This document shows positions 10,701 through 19,151 of a stretch of DNA of 64,000 nt, piece after piece; the first letter of the stretch is position 1, and every line of letters begins with the position of its first letter. The translations under genes and the position numbers were made by a program. Source of the stretch: Acidobacteriota bacterium (GTDB taxonomy: Bacteria > Acidobacteriota > Terriglobia > Terriglobales > Acidobacteriaceae); the NCBI GenBank assembly GCA_016196065.1, contig JACPYL010000025.1, forward strand, positions 124,001 to 188,000. The letters run 5' to 3'. The notes beneath the pieces were generated by a model, which made no database searches, was not told the DNA's origin, and saw nothing but the letters and a program-made list of their open reading frames with translations.

Positions 10701-11532
10701 TGCCGTGGAATGCGTTTGTACCAGAGCGCGTGACAAGATTCACAATGGTCGCACCGCTGAAACCGAATTCAGCGCTGAAGTTTGATTCCTGTACTTTGAA
10801 CTCTTCGACAGCATCCACCGATGGCGTGTAGGTATCGACGCGGATGCCGCTGTTCTGCTCGTAGTTGGTGGTGGTGACGCCGTCCATCAGAATGTCGGCG
10901 GTGGCATTGCGACTGCCGTTCGAGACGAAGTTATTAGCGGAACATCCCATGCAAGCCGCGTCCACTTCGGTCACGCCTGGGGCAAGAAATGCCAGGTTGA
11001 AGACTCCTCTGCCATTGAGCGGAAGATCGTTGATCAACTTGCGGTCGATCACCTGCCCGGATACCGCATCCTCGGTGGCCAGCAGGGGAGCCGCGGTAGA
11101 CACATTCACCGTCTCCAGGGTACCGAGCACGGTCAGTACGACGTCCGCGCCCACGTTCTGGTTGACGTCAACCTTGATGCCGGTGTGAGCCTGATCCTTG
11201 AAACCAGCCGCTTTCACCGACAGGTTGTAAGTGCCGGGCGCCACGGCGCGGAAGAGATATCGCCCTTTCGAATCCGCCTTCGCCGTGAATTGGAAGCCCT
11301 TCTCGGCGTCCGTCAACGTGACATCCGCATCGGGGATCATGGCACCCGTGGGATCGCTGACCACGCCGGTTACGGAGCCGGCATAGAGCTGAGCGTGCGC
11401 AGGGGCAGCATATCCGAAGAGAAGAACAACGATGCACACCAGGCTCGCCAGAGTACCGGCAAGGCTCAACCACATCGAACTGAACCGGGCATTTCGATCT
11501 GCTGCTGGTTCGCATTTCTTAACTTCGGTCAT
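7714..11532 (-). CDS. TonB-dependent receptor with carboxypeptidase-regulatory-like domain
   Basis: A 1272-residue outer-membrane receptor. The N-terminus has a long positively charged stretch, then a hydrophobic segment ending AHAQ at about residue 48, consistent with a signal peptide. The regulatory-like domain covers about 50-130, and the plug about 140-270 includes LPLNGRGVFNL and a CMGC pair before NGSRNATADILMDG. The barrel ends in LKLYW. GAGGAG stands upstream of the ATG. It is closely related along its length to the frameshifted receptor at 27626-31332, including the NGSR..TADIL segment and the central CF.N.ADPC motif, so the two are paralogues. It follows the glycosidase gene at 11601 by 68 bases, at the end of the long minus-strand run. 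Confidence 0.9.
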   Translation of the reverse strand: MTEVKKCEPAADRNARFSSMWLSLAGTLASLVCIVVLLFGYAAPAHAQLYAGSVTGVVSDPTGAMIPDADVTLTDAEKGFQFTAKADSKGRYLFRAVAPGTYNLSVKAAGFKDQAHTGIKVDVNQNVGADVVLTVLGTLETVNVSTAAPLLATEDAVSGQVIDRKLINDLPLNGRGVFNLAFLAPGVTEVDAACMGCSANNFVSNGSRNATADILMDGVTTTNYEQNSGIRVDTYTPSVDAVEEFKVQESNFSAEFGFSGATIVNLVTRSGTNAFHGSAYEFLRHYKMDANNWFANNQGIPIPSLRRNNFGLTFGGPIVKNKTFFFFDYEGVRQTSAYGPVFYGVPSDAEKSGDFGEVCTHNGGAFDDQGNCSNLNGQVWDPYSGTYDPNVGGARRLAPIPFNNLTNYTSTVDANHPGNQILASYPEAAPYRLPGGPGNLIDPVAQKLMNYFPEPNYNVGTPDYSPFINRVDSGATKGSTNQWDLKIDHRFSQKNLISGKYAHSKNNSTPFNCFRNVADPCSSGPATGGAHVFALNDTHTFTPNILLNITYGVSRGTYFYPSNAGTFPKGFSAVDSIGEPSYMKDSGYDWFPAVGIGGYGSAGPYNNIGGELYSYAKQGQETHHLIGTLSWVKGTHEFKFGAEGRLHRLNFTQPNYAPGGYYSFDQSGTSNPDSGCTPDEEHDCPFLGGDGMASFMIGVQPNSWGMYEIPNSVASQNFEFGGFVQDNWKKSDRLTLNLGMRYEVVRPRTERYNQLNWLDPNAESPITLNGKHLLGGERFASSHDRNSYATSYKNFQPRFGFAYRPFHNTVIRGGYGIYFSAWRGAVAGSSGVGQQGFYQLSNLVTSFFGDGATPAARMSNPYPNGGPTKPPKSSLGLLNDVGFGSYGPIRSISSKIPNEQSWSFGVQHETRWHMVFDASYVGKKGTHLYYANAGNLNHLGREIEHFTGDQIAELITFVDNPFADPAQSNASQVLDPNNPLLYSQIQALQLKFAYPQFGSFSGDEPPIANSLYHALQIRAEKRFSNGLEFLTTYTFSKSIDDSSLTSTNSGYLGSFASLQNPNNPGGERSLSSFDIPHVLQFSYTYELPIGRGKWIGNTSNPILNGIVGGWRTNGIWRFSSGRPINPALYESRPLPTYGAQRPNLVGTPKRSGGKDSDWIQQYFTSADGSDFLAQPAQYALGTAPRSLGSVRNPGGANADLSMFKEFGLGSIREGMRLEYRLESFNTFNHPQFCGPDTTYVDPALGLTDTTFGKIFYTCNNPREVQMALKLYW

Positions 11533-11600
11533 AACGGTCTCCTCGATTCCTCAATTTCAATGCCGTGCGCATTGCGGTTTTTCAGTCACATCTCGCAGGT

Positions 11601-12578
11601 CTATTTCTTCGGAAGTGGCGCTTCCACTTCTTCAAGCACCCAGTGATCCGGCGACTCGAGATGGCAGTCATAGCCATAGAACCGGTTATTAAAAATGTGT
11701 TGAAACAGACAGGCGCGTTGGCCCCGCATCGTGGGACTCCCTTCCACGGGTTGGAAGTCGCCATCCGGGGCATCTCCGGCAAAGACCTTCACTTGCCACT
11801 CCCCTTCGGGATCGTCGGTGTAGCGATGCGGATAGATTTCCGTGGCGAGGTAGTAGGTCCCCGCGCCTTTGCCGGCCTTCACTCCCTTGACGTAGAGCAG
11901 CGTGGGCGCGGCAATCGTGGTCTCAGACTTGAGCAACACTTTCTCTGGCGCCTTGTCGAGATCGACTACAGAAGCGGCACTCTTGCTGATGATTTCGAAG
12001 TGATCTTTGTCGTTGCCACGGTAGAACGTGAGATAGAAGCGACCGGTCTTGGGATCGCGGAACAGATTGGGATTCTGATTTCGCTGGTTAGGAACGCCAG
12101 CGACCAGAACCTTTTCTTCGGTCAGATGGATTCCGTCCTTCGAGCTCGCCAGCACGATGTCGCTGCTCGGCGTGTCGTACTCACGCGTAATCGCAAAGTA
12201 AAGAACGTCTTTGTGTTTCGGATCGGCCTTCGCAAGGACCGATGGCCAGCGCGCATTCGTCCACAATGGATTCTGGTCGTACTTGGTCCACGCGACCAGA
12301 TCATTACTGCGCGCGAGGCCGATTCCCTCGCCTTCATTCAGCCCATACCATCCCCAATAGCGGAAGCCGCCGCGCTTCATCTCCAGCACCGACATGGTGT
12401 GCGGAAACTCGTTCTTCTCCCAATTCTGAGCGTCGGGAAGCACGCGGCGCGGAGTGCTCAACTTCAAGTATGGGACTGGGTCCCCGGGCGCCGGCTGCGC
12501 GGCAGCGAGGGATGCTGCCAACAAAACTAGAAGGATGATTCCAATAAGAAATCCGCACTTGCGAACCTGGCTCAACAT
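11601..12578 (-). CDS. Secreted five-bladed beta-propeller glycosidase-like protein (GH43/GH32 fold)
   Basis: 325 residues with a clear signal peptide (hydrophobic LIGIILLVLLAASLAAAQ) and a good ribosome site (AAGAGGAGC). The body repeats the blade style of GH43/GH32/GH130-type propellers: 'GIGLARSNDLVAWTKYDQNPLW', 'ITREYDTPSSDIVLASSKDG' and 'NPNLFRDPKTGRFYLTFYRG'. Catalytic acids cannot be assigned with confidence. It sits between a GH-A protein and a TonB receptor in the sugar-utilisation run and probably trims the same glycan in the periplasm. It could also be a non-catalytic carbohydrate-binding propeller. Confidence 0.6.
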   Translation of the reverse strand: MLSQVRKCGFLIGIILLVLLAASLAAAQPAPGDPVPYLKLSTPRRVLPDAQNWEKNEFPHTMSVLEMKRGGFRYWGWYGLNEGEGIGLARSNDLVAWTKYDQNPLWTNARWPSVLAKADPKHKDVLYFAITREYDTPSSDIVLASSKDGIHLTEEKVLVAGVPNQRNQNPNLFRDPKTGRFYLTFYRGNDKDHFEIISKSAASVVDLDKAPEKVLLKSETTIAAPTLLYVKGVKAGKGAGTYYLATEIYPHRYTDDPEGEWQVKVFAGDAPDGDFQPVEGSPTMRGQRACLFQHIFNNRFYGYDCHLESPDHWVLEEVEAPLPKK

Positions 12579-12618
12579 GTTTGCTCCTCTTCACGATTCG
12601 TCGAACTTTTCGAGCACT

Positions 12619-13590
12619 TCACTTCTGGTTTGCCATCGCCGTATTGATCGCGCTCCACATGGAATCTGGCGCTGGGTCGTACGGCACAGCATCGATGGCA
12701 AACTCCCAATAGAAACCTCCACCCACCCAGTTCTTCACGTTGGGACGGACGGCGTAGTAGCGTTGAATCACATCTTTCACAATCGAATCCGCGGGCTTTT
12801 TTTCAGACCAACCAAACTCTGAAATGCCAAGCTTGGAGTTGGGGAACATCTCCGCCAGACGGCTGGCCATGATTTGCCAATCGGGCTTGTAGCCGTGGAA
12901 ATCGAGTTCGTAGTAACTCACCAGCACATAGTCGAGCCCTGTTTTCATGCGGGCGGGAATGTTGGCGTTTGCCCACATGAACATTTCATTGGCAGCGGGC
13001 TGGGCGTCCGGCGTGTTGTAGTAGAGCGTGAGCGCGGTCACTTTTCCTTGCGACTTCAGGTAGTCGTAGGCTTCGGTCATCTTGGTCACGACATCCGCTT
13101 GTGACGTCGAACTGACCGACGAGTTCGGCACGCATTTCGTCGTGTCACCGAACAACCACTCTCCGTTGATCTCGTTCCCCACTTCCCAAATGTCGACGGC
13201 TTCGCCCATCGTGCTCACGTAATCCTTGAACCGGGAAAGATGCTCCGCCGGCGTAAAGCAGCGCATGTAGAAGGAGTCGAGGGGCTGCCCGAAGACGAAT
13301 CCGACATTGCGGATCTGCCGGGTTGCTTCCAGGTAGGAACTCGCGGGATTGAATTTCTCTTTGCCCGGGCTGTAGACGATTCTCGTCGTCGGCTTTACCG
13401 AAAGATGTTGCAGCGAAGCAATCAATGCCGCAAGGAACTTGGGATCGCGAATGTCATTCTTGTCATCTGCCGTCACGCCGTGAATCGGTGCGGGGACGGG
13501 ACGCTGCGCGAAAGAGTATGCAGACAGCGTCACGAACACAGTCGCTGCCAGGAATCTTGCCAGCGAGGTACCCGTGCACTTGCTGCGCAT
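12619..13590 (-). CDS. Secreted clan GH-A glycoside hydrolase-like protein
   Basis: The start at 13590 is chosen because AAGGAGGAGC lies directly upstream and the protein then begins with a signal peptide (MRSKCTGTSLARFLAAT..AYSFAQ). A longer reading from 13725 would overlap the transporter gene and add a non-signal N-terminus. About 323 residues form a single TIM-barrel-like domain. WEVGNEINGEW, near residue 140, holds the Asn-Glu pair typical of the acid/base position of clan GH-A, and KLGISEFGW near 250 fits the nucleophile Glu on strand seven. Family within the clan not recognised. Part of the minus-strand glycan-utilisation run. Confidence 0.65.
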   Translation of the reverse strand: MRSKCTGTSLARFLAATVFVTLSAYSFAQRPVPAPIHGVTADDKNDIRDPKFLAALIASLQHLSVKPTTRIVYSPGKEKFNPASSYLEATRQIRNVGFVFGQPLDSFYMRCFTPAEHLSRFKDYVSTMGEAVDIWEVGNEINGEWLFGDTTKCVPNSSVSSTSQADVVTKMTEAYDYLKSQGKVTALTLYYNTPDAQPAANEMFMWANANIPARMKTGLDYVLVSYYELDFHGYKPDWQIMASRLAEMFPNSKLGISEFGWSEKKPADSIVKDVIQRYYAVRPNVKNWVGGGFYWEFAIDAVPYDPAPDSMWSAINTAMANQK

Positions 13591-13628
13591 TGCTCCTCCT
13601 TCCTTTGGCTCGGATCGCTGTGTTGCTG

Positions 13629-14912
13629 TCATGCGGTTGGACCCGATGCGACCAGTTCTTCCCGATTCAAGATCGTCGCGTTCGTAATGATTGGCTTTGC
13701 CCAGAAACCAACACTGAGAACGCATCCGAACGTCACATATAGGAACGCAACTCCCGCGCGGAGTCCGGCGAAATCACCGATGCGGCCAATGATCAGAGGG
13801 ACGACCGCGCCTCCCATGATTCCCGTGCTGAGGATTCCGGCAAATGGACCGTGATGTTCCGAAACCGAGTTCAGAGCCAGAGACACCAACACGGGCCACA
13901 TGATCGAGGCGAACAAGCCGATCGCCGGAAACGCGATCAAAGAGACTCGCGCCGGCCCGAAGAGCGCAGCGGTCAAACACAGAAGTGCGCCGACGGAAAA
14001 TCCGATCAGCACCTTGCGGCTATCGAATAACTTCAGCAGACCCATGCCGACGAAGCAGCCGGCGGTCAACATTCCCCAGAACCACGACACGGCAGTCGCG
14101 CCAGTCGTGTGCGGATCGTAACCGTGATATTGCGCGAGGAACTTTGAGATCCAGTCGGATGTGCCTTGTTCGCATCCCACATAGGCAAAGACGCACAAGA
14201 AGAAAGCCCACACCATCGGTTTGCGCAGCAGACTGCTGTACATCTCCAGCGATCCGGCAGATTCATCTGCCGTCCGCTCTACCCGCGGGAAGCGCAGAAA
14301 AACTAGCACCACAATCATGAGCACGGTAAACACCGCGAAGATCCAATACATCGAAGCCCAAGGAAGCGCTGGAGGCGTGATTTTCGCCAGTGTCGTGAGG
14401 AGCCAGTTGCTCTTACCGGTGGGCTTGCCGAGATTCTCCACCAGGTAGGAATAGATTCGCGGGCTTGCGAACGACGCGGTCCCGAAGATCAATTGGGCGA
14501 ACGCCGAATTGAACGCGAAGTGCTCTTCTCCGCCCGACACGCGCAACAGCGGGTTGATGGCAACTTGCAGCGTTGCCATGCCTGCACCCATGACAAACAG
14601 GGATCCGACCGCAACGTGGTAAGTCGGGAAAAGCGCGAAGCTGAGCGACCCGATCGTCCCCGCGAGGAATGAGGCAATCATCACGGGCTTCTCATTGAAC
14701 CGCTCGACCCAGAAGCCCGCCGGAATCGACATCACTCCGTAGGCAATGAAGAAGGAAAAAGGTAGAAATGCAGCCGCGGCAAGGCTCACGCCGAAGCTAC
14801 TGATAATGTCGGGCACGATCGGGCCGAGGATATTGGTCAACAGCGACATCACAAAGAATGTCAGGAAGACCAAACCGACCATGGTGCGATTTCGTGCCGA
14901 CGTTTGCTTCAT
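13629..14912 (-). CDS. FucP-like MFS sugar permease
   Basis: 427 residues with about twelve hydrophobic segments and no signal peptide. It imports a monosaccharide through the inner membrane, probably by proton symport as in the fucose/glucose-galactose permease group. Family-like features are the N-terminal 'FLTFFVMSLLTNILGPIVP' region, 'GAGMATLQVAINPLLR' near 100-115 (the FucP group has the same Asn-Pro context) and SWFWG in the second half. It lies 24 bases after the SIS gene and just before a GH-A gene, so it probably feeds the ROK kinase and SIS enzyme with the freed sugar. Substrate is inferred from context only. Confidence 0.75.
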   Translation of the reverse strand: MKQTSARNRTMVGLVFLTFFVMSLLTNILGPIVPDIISSFGVSLAAAAFLPFSFFIAYGVMSIPAGFWVERFNEKPVMIASFLAGTIGSLSFALFPTYHVAVGSLFVMGAGMATLQVAINPLLRVSGGEEHFAFNSAFAQLIFGTASFASPRIYSYLVENLGKPTGKSNWLLTTLAKITPPALPWASMYWIFAVFTVLMIVVLVFLRFPRVERTADESAGSLEMYSSLLRKPMVWAFFLCVFAYVGCEQGTSDWISKFLAQYHGYDPHTTGATAVSWFWGMLTAGCFVGMGLLKLFDSRKVLIGFSVGALLCLTAALFGPARVSLIAFPAIGLFASIMWPVLVSLALNSVSEHHGPFAGILSTGIMGGAVVPLIIGRIGDFAGLRAGVAFLYVTFGCVLSVGFWAKPIITNATILNREELVASGPTA

Positions 14913-14936
14913 CGAAAGTACTATTCCCTTCCCGCC

Positions 14937-15986
14937 TTACTCGATCGTCGTGACTTTGGTTGCCAGCTGAAAACGTCCAGGCTCTCTTCCTGCTTGCACG
15001 GCCAGAGCGAGCGTGATCATGTGCACCGGAAGTATTTCCAGAATTTGCCGGATGGCCGGACCGTGTTCAGCAATACGGAATGGCGGCAGTGGCGCATCCT
15101 TCTCGACGATTTCGGTGCGCCCTCCGTTCTCGCGTATGTCGAACAACATTCGGCGGTTCAAGTCGCGCGTCTTCGCATCGCCCGCGAAAACCAGCACGAA
15201 CGTTTCATGTCCCAGCATTTCAAAAGGCCCATGGCGGAAGGCCGCGCTACTCATGCCTTCCGCGTGGAAATGGTCAGACTCCTTGATGATCAAGGCGCCT
15301 GTACCTGCACTTGCCAGCGAAGCACCGCGGCCGACCAGAAACAAGTGACGGGAGTTTTGCAAAACCTGCGTCAGCTCGCGAACGTAGTCCTTCCAATCCA
15401 CCAGGTAAGCGGCCGCAGCCGGGCACGCGTGCCTCAACTCCTGTCGCGTGCGCTTGAGATTGCGCTCACAGAGCACGTCCCCCACCCACTTCAGCGCCAT
15501 GAGAGCCGTGACGTAGGTTTTGCAGGATACGGAAAACTCGCTCCCGGCACTCGTAATCACGGCGGCAGTTGCGTGTTTCGCGAGCGGGCTGTCGCCGGTA
15601 TTAGTAACGGCAATCACCGGGCAGTGCTTGCGGTTGACCTGAACGAGGCGGACCATCTCCGCGCTCTGGCCCGACTGCGACACCGCGATCAGCAGCGTCT
15701 TGGGATCGAAGAACTTTTTCTTGTAATGAATCAGTTCGGAAGTCTCCACCATAAGTGCGGTGAATCCCTGGCTGATGAGTTCGAGATGGAGAGGATGCAG
15801 TGCATGAAAAGACGAACCCATGCCAGTCAGCACCACCCGATGGAACCGTCCGCGGTTCAGTCGGGACGCCAAGTCCAGCAGCGCCTTCGAGGTTTCCAGT
15901 CCAGCCAGCGTGCTCTCCAATGCCTGGGGTTGATGAAGAATGTCTCCCAGGTATGCACCGTTGATAGTCGTGAGATCGTCGTGCAT
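14937..15986 (-). CDS. Two-domain SIS sugar-phosphate isomerase/deaminase (NagB-II/AgaS-like)
   Basis: 349 residues with two SIS folds. The first has GMGSSFHA and SQSGQSAEMV (phosphosugar loop, about 50-110). The second has GRGASLASAGTGALIIKE and HAEGMSSAAFRHGPFEM (about 215-255), which matches the catalytic region of GlmS-type isomerase domains and of SIS-type glucosamine-6-P or galactosamine-6-P deaminases. There is no glutaminase domain, so it is not GlmS itself. The start ATG abuts the TAG stop of the ROK kinase gene, with AGAGGAAG ahead, so the two are translationally coupled. It likely converts an amino-sugar phosphate to a ketose phosphate. Glucosamine and galactosamine forms cannot be separated by eye. 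Confidence 0.75.
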   Translation of the reverse strand: MHDDLTTINGAYLGDILHQPQALESTLAGLETSKALLDLASRLNRGRFHRVVLTGMGSSFHALHPLHLELISQGFTALMVETSELIHYKKKFFDPKTLLIAVSQSGQSAEMVRLVQVNRKHCPVIAVTNTGDSPLAKHATAAVITSAGSEFSVSCKTYVTALMALKWVGDVLCERNLKRTRQELRHACPAAAAYLVDWKDYVRELTQVLQNSRHLFLVGRGASLASAGTGALIIKESDHFHAEGMSSAAFRHGPFEMLGHETFVLVFAGDAKTRDLNRRMLFDIRENGGRTEIVEKDAPLPPFRIAEHGPAIRQILEILPVHMITLALAVQAGREPGRFQLATKVTTIE

Positions 15987-16946
15987 CTATGCTTCCTCTC
16001 TAGCGAACCGGTGATGCCATACCCGCGCCGCACCGATCAGGTTGGCGTCTTCTCCCAAGGAGGCGAGGGCCAACTCAGTTTTGTCGTAGGGTACAAATCG
16101 GCAGCATCGGCAAATCGTTTTGCGGATCTCCTCGAGGAAGAGCACCGCACTCTTCATGACGCTTCCTCCGAGCACAATCGCGTCGGGAGCAAACATGGTG
16201 ACGAGATTCGCCAGGCCAAGGCCGAGGTAGTGAGCCTCTCGCCGCACAGCTTGGCTGGCCCAAGTCTCGCCATCGCGGGCGAGTTCGCAAATTCGTTTCG
16301 CCGTAAGGGCGTCGCGCTGCGGATAGTCGGCAGGCGCACTTACTTTCATCCACGAAACCATGGCTGGACCAGCCGCCAGCGATTCCCAGCATCCATGAAA
16401 TCCGCAATCGCAAAGCGGACCGGATGTATCAATCACGTGATGTCCCAGTTCTGGATGAGCGCCGTCGACCCCGCGATAGAGTTGCCCGTCGAGAATGATG
16501 CCCGCTCCGATTCCGGTCCCGACGGTTACATAGATGAGGCGCTTCTTGTTGCGCCCCGCGCCCCATCCGGCCTCAGCAAGCGCAGCGGCGTCAGCATCGT
16601 TTTCCATGGCAACGCGAACACCGAAGATGCGCGCCAGATCCTTCACGGGATTTTGTCCACACCAGTTTGGGAAAAAATTGACGGCTCCGAATTCGCCTGT
16701 GAATGGATCCACGGGACCGGTGCTGCCAATGCCGATGCCTGCCAGTGCCCCACCAGCCGCCGACGCCATTGTGCGCAGCAGGTTTTCGATTCGCGCGAGC
16801 GCTTCGCCGTAGCCGCGTTCGGCGTCGGTCGCGCACTGCGTATGCGCAAGCACGCGGCCAGCGCTATCCACGATGCCCACGGCAATCTTTGTCCCGCCAA
16901 TATCGACTGCTCCGATCATCTGCGCCTGCGTAGTGTTCACTTCCAC
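15987..16946 (-). CDS. ROK-family sugar kinase
   Basis: Cytoplasmic ATP-dependent hexose or N-acetylhexosamine kinase of up to 319 residues. The N-terminal phosphate loop is GAVDIGGTKIAVG. The substrate loop and catalytic region have ENDADAAALAE near 115-125. The ROK zinc site is complete: His of ELGHHV, then CDCGFHGCWE near 178-187. The first possible start (16946) is GTG and overlaps the end of the preceding glycosidase gene by 10 bases; an ATG nine codons later (16919) is an equally reasonable start. Tight coupling to the SIS gene suggests kinase and deaminase/isomerase act in sequence. Confidence 0.85.
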   Translation of the reverse strand: MEVNTTQAQMIGAVDIGGTKIAVGIVDSAGRVLAHTQCATDAERGYGEALARIENLLRTMASAAGGALAGIGIGSTGPVDPFTGEFGAVNFFPNWCGQNPVKDLARIFGVRVAMENDADAAALAEAGWGAGRNKKRLIYVTVGTGIGAGIILDGQLYRGVDGAHPELGHHVIDTSGPLCDCGFHGCWESLAAGPAMVSWMKVSAPADYPQRDALTAKRICELARDGETWASQAVRREAHYLGLGLANLVTMFAPDAIVLGGSVMKSAVLFLEEIRKTICRCCRFVPYDKTELALASLGEDANLIGAARVWHHRFAREEA

Positions 16947-19114
16947 TCCACGATTACCGCTTCATACGGTTGCAATTCCGTCTTCCAGGTTGAGCCGTTC
17001 ATCGACAGCGGCTTGGGACCGTCCGTTCCCATCTGCCGGATCGACTTCACGGACAGTGATGTAGAAATCGTTGTGCTCACGGCCTGCGCGCTGTGATTCA
17101 CCACCACTGCATAGCCGCGCTGATCCGCGCGCAGCGAGGTCACTTCTACAGATGGCTGATCGCTCTGGAATGCCGGCTTGACACCTGTCCAGTTGCGGAA
17201 CGCTTCGTAAATGCGATGGGTGGATTCAGGTTTCTCGAACGCGGACGGCGTATTCGCGAGATACGTTTCAATCGGATATGCAGACAGCAGCGTCTTGCCT
17301 GATCCGACCGTATTCGCAACCAGCGCGGGTCGCCCATCCTGATCGACGGCAATCACCTTGCCGCCTTTCACTTCCAGCAGCGCCCCCCACATGCGGGGAT
17401 TCGCTCCGGGAAGCGTGTAATGAAACGTGTCGCCCGGCTTCAATCCACCGAAAGGCTCCACTATTTTCAGCGTCACTTCGGACGCCGTATTCGTGTCCAC
17501 AAGTCGCGCTCCGAAAATTGTCTCCATGTCCGGAATCGCTGCGTCCGCCGCTACCGACGCGTACAAGAAGCCGCCGTTCTCGACATAATTCCGAGCTTTC
17601 TCGTAGAAATCCGAGTGCACGTGGGTGATGACACTGGCTGTGCTGGTCAGCGGCGACGGTAGAAAGAGCATCGGCCGCGAGTTCCAGTTGTCATGCTCAC
17701 GTGGAAAATCAGCTTTTAGTCCCGCACGGTGAGCCAGAATAAAAGTGTTCAACGCGGAACTCATCAACCATTGGTTATCGCTGCCCAGATTTGGCTGGGG
17801 CTGTCCGGGCATGGCATCGCCATCAAAGGTGGAAACGTAGGGCGTGACCTCTGGACCAGTCAGTCCGAAGCCGGAGAAATCTCCGTGCGTGCGCGCCCAT
17901 TCTCCCGGGATGAGAATCGCAACTTCGGCGGGAGCAGGTGATACGCCGGTCAAATCCATCTGCCCAACAATTTTCGATATCTTCTTAAACTCGGTCGCCA
18001 GCGGCTTGTCCTGGCGATCCCATGTCGTCATTCCCCAACGCGTTTCCTGCGGAGTTCGCAGATAGGGCGCTTTGTGATACTGCTCGGGCGATGCATCTGT
18101 GTAGCACCACAGGTCGACACCGATCGATCCCGCCGCGATCCCCGAATAAATCTGCAGGCGGTCATAGAGGGCTACACGATCGGGCGAATACTGCGCCGTC
18201 GATCCGCCCATCTCGTGAATCATCGCGGGACGGCCCGCGCCACTCGACAGTGCAATCTCAAATGCAGCGCCATAGGTGCCACGCTCAGAGAGCATGGGAT
18301 CCGGAAACAGATCGGGGCCGTAGATCGTGAACGGATGCACGCTGAAGAAATCAACTTCCTTCGCGATGTTGTCTGGACGAAACGGTCCGTGGCCGATCTC
18401 TTCCCCGCTGGTCCCGACCACGATGGGATGGAGTTTGTCTTCGCGACGAATCGCACCTGCGATCAGGCGAGTCCAGTTGATCGCCATGGCGTCGGTGGTC
18501 TGTCCTTGCACGATCCAGAACGGAGGCTCGTCGGTCAGGTCCCATGCGATGATCGCGCTTTCATTGGCGTAATGCTTTCCGAACTCAGCCGCGAGATTCG
18601 TTTCCAAACGAAGCATTTCCGGGTCCGCATGCGGATGCCGTCCATGCCGCCATGGCACGTCCCAGTACGCTTCACCAACCTCGCCCCCAATGAACAATGA
18701 CGGATGAAGATAGATCTGATATTTGTGCGCCAGCGACACAAGGTAATCGAGTTGCTGGAATGCGACCGGCTTGTAGTCCCCAGGACGCGGCTCGAACCAT
18801 GCCCACATCGTGTCGAAGCGGACGATGCTGTAGCCCAGTTCGTGCATCTTCGCAAAATCAGCTTCGATGTCTTTGGGATCCCATTCGACCGGCCACTGCA
18901 TCGCCGCCTTTGCCGGAACCCAGTGCGCCCCCACCGGAAGGAATCGCTTGCCATCACGCGTGAAGTAGCCATTTTCCAGGTGAACAGGTGGCAGCTTTTT
19001 GACAGCATCGGTCGCAGTTGAGGGTCGTGCCGGTTGCTGCGCAGAGCAAATTGCACCAAACGACAGCACCAGTAAGGCCACGATTGTGAGCTTGGTCAGC
19101 CAACGCGTCTTCAT
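16937..19114 (-). CDS. Secreted clan GH-A glycosidase (beta-galactosidase-like)
   Basis: About 725 residues with signal peptide (MKTRWLTKLTIVALLVLSFGAICSAQ). The TIM barrel (about 40-420) opens with 'FLPVGAHWVPAKAAMQWP' and has AWDLTDEPPFW near 195, with Asp-Glu at the acid/base position, and MIHEMGG near 300, a nucleophile Glu candidate. A second domain (about 430-640) resembles the beta-galactosidase trimerisation or glutamine-amidotransferase-like fold, with 'GKTLLSAYPIETYLANTPSAF', followed by a C-terminal beta domain. The overall layout is that of GH42/GH35-neighbour enzymes. ATG at 19114 is preferred to a GTG at 19123. Probably releases the sugar used by the downstream kinase. Confidence 0.7.
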   Translation of the reverse strand: MKTRWLTKLTIVALLVLSFGAICSAQQPARPSTATDAVKKLPPVHLENGYFTRDGKRFLPVGAHWVPAKAAMQWPVEWDPKDIEADFAKMHELGYSIVRFDTMWAWFEPRPGDYKPVAFQQLDYLVSLAHKYQIYLHPSLFIGGEVGEAYWDVPWRHGRHPHADPEMLRLETNLAAEFGKHYANESAIIAWDLTDEPPFWIVQGQTTDAMAINWTRLIAGAIRREDKLHPIVVGTSGEEIGHGPFRPDNIAKEVDFFSVHPFTIYGPDLFPDPMLSERGTYGAAFEIALSSGAGRPAMIHEMGGSTAQYSPDRVALYDRLQIYSGIAAGSIGVDLWCYTDASPEQYHKAPYLRTPQETRWGMTTWDRQDKPLATEFKKISKIVGQMDLTGVSPAPAEVAILIPGEWARTHGDFSGFGLTGPEVTPYVSTFDGDAMPGQPQPNLGSDNQWLMSSALNTFILAHRAGLKADFPREHDNWNSRPMLFLPSPLTSTASVITHVHSDFYEKARNYVENGGFLYASVAADAAIPDMETIFGARLVDTNTASEVTLKIVEPFGGLKPGDTFHYTLPGANPRMWGALLEVKGGKVIAVDQDGRPALVANTVGSGKTLLSAYPIETYLANTPSAFEKPESTHRIYEAFRNWTGVKPAFQSDQPSVEVTSLRADQRGYAVVVNHSAQAVSTTISTSLSVKSIRQMGTDGPKPLSMNGSTWKTELQPYEAVIVEWK

Positions 19115-19151
19115 ATTTCTCACTTGCTTCCCTTCTCGTCATGCCAGCGCA

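Noticed and set aside
14904-17096. A 730-codon plus-strand open frame opposite the SIS and ROK genes
   Set aside because: The minus-strand genes have clear family motifs and ribosome sites; the opposite frame has no motif, odd composition and no start signal. It is a GC-rich shadow.
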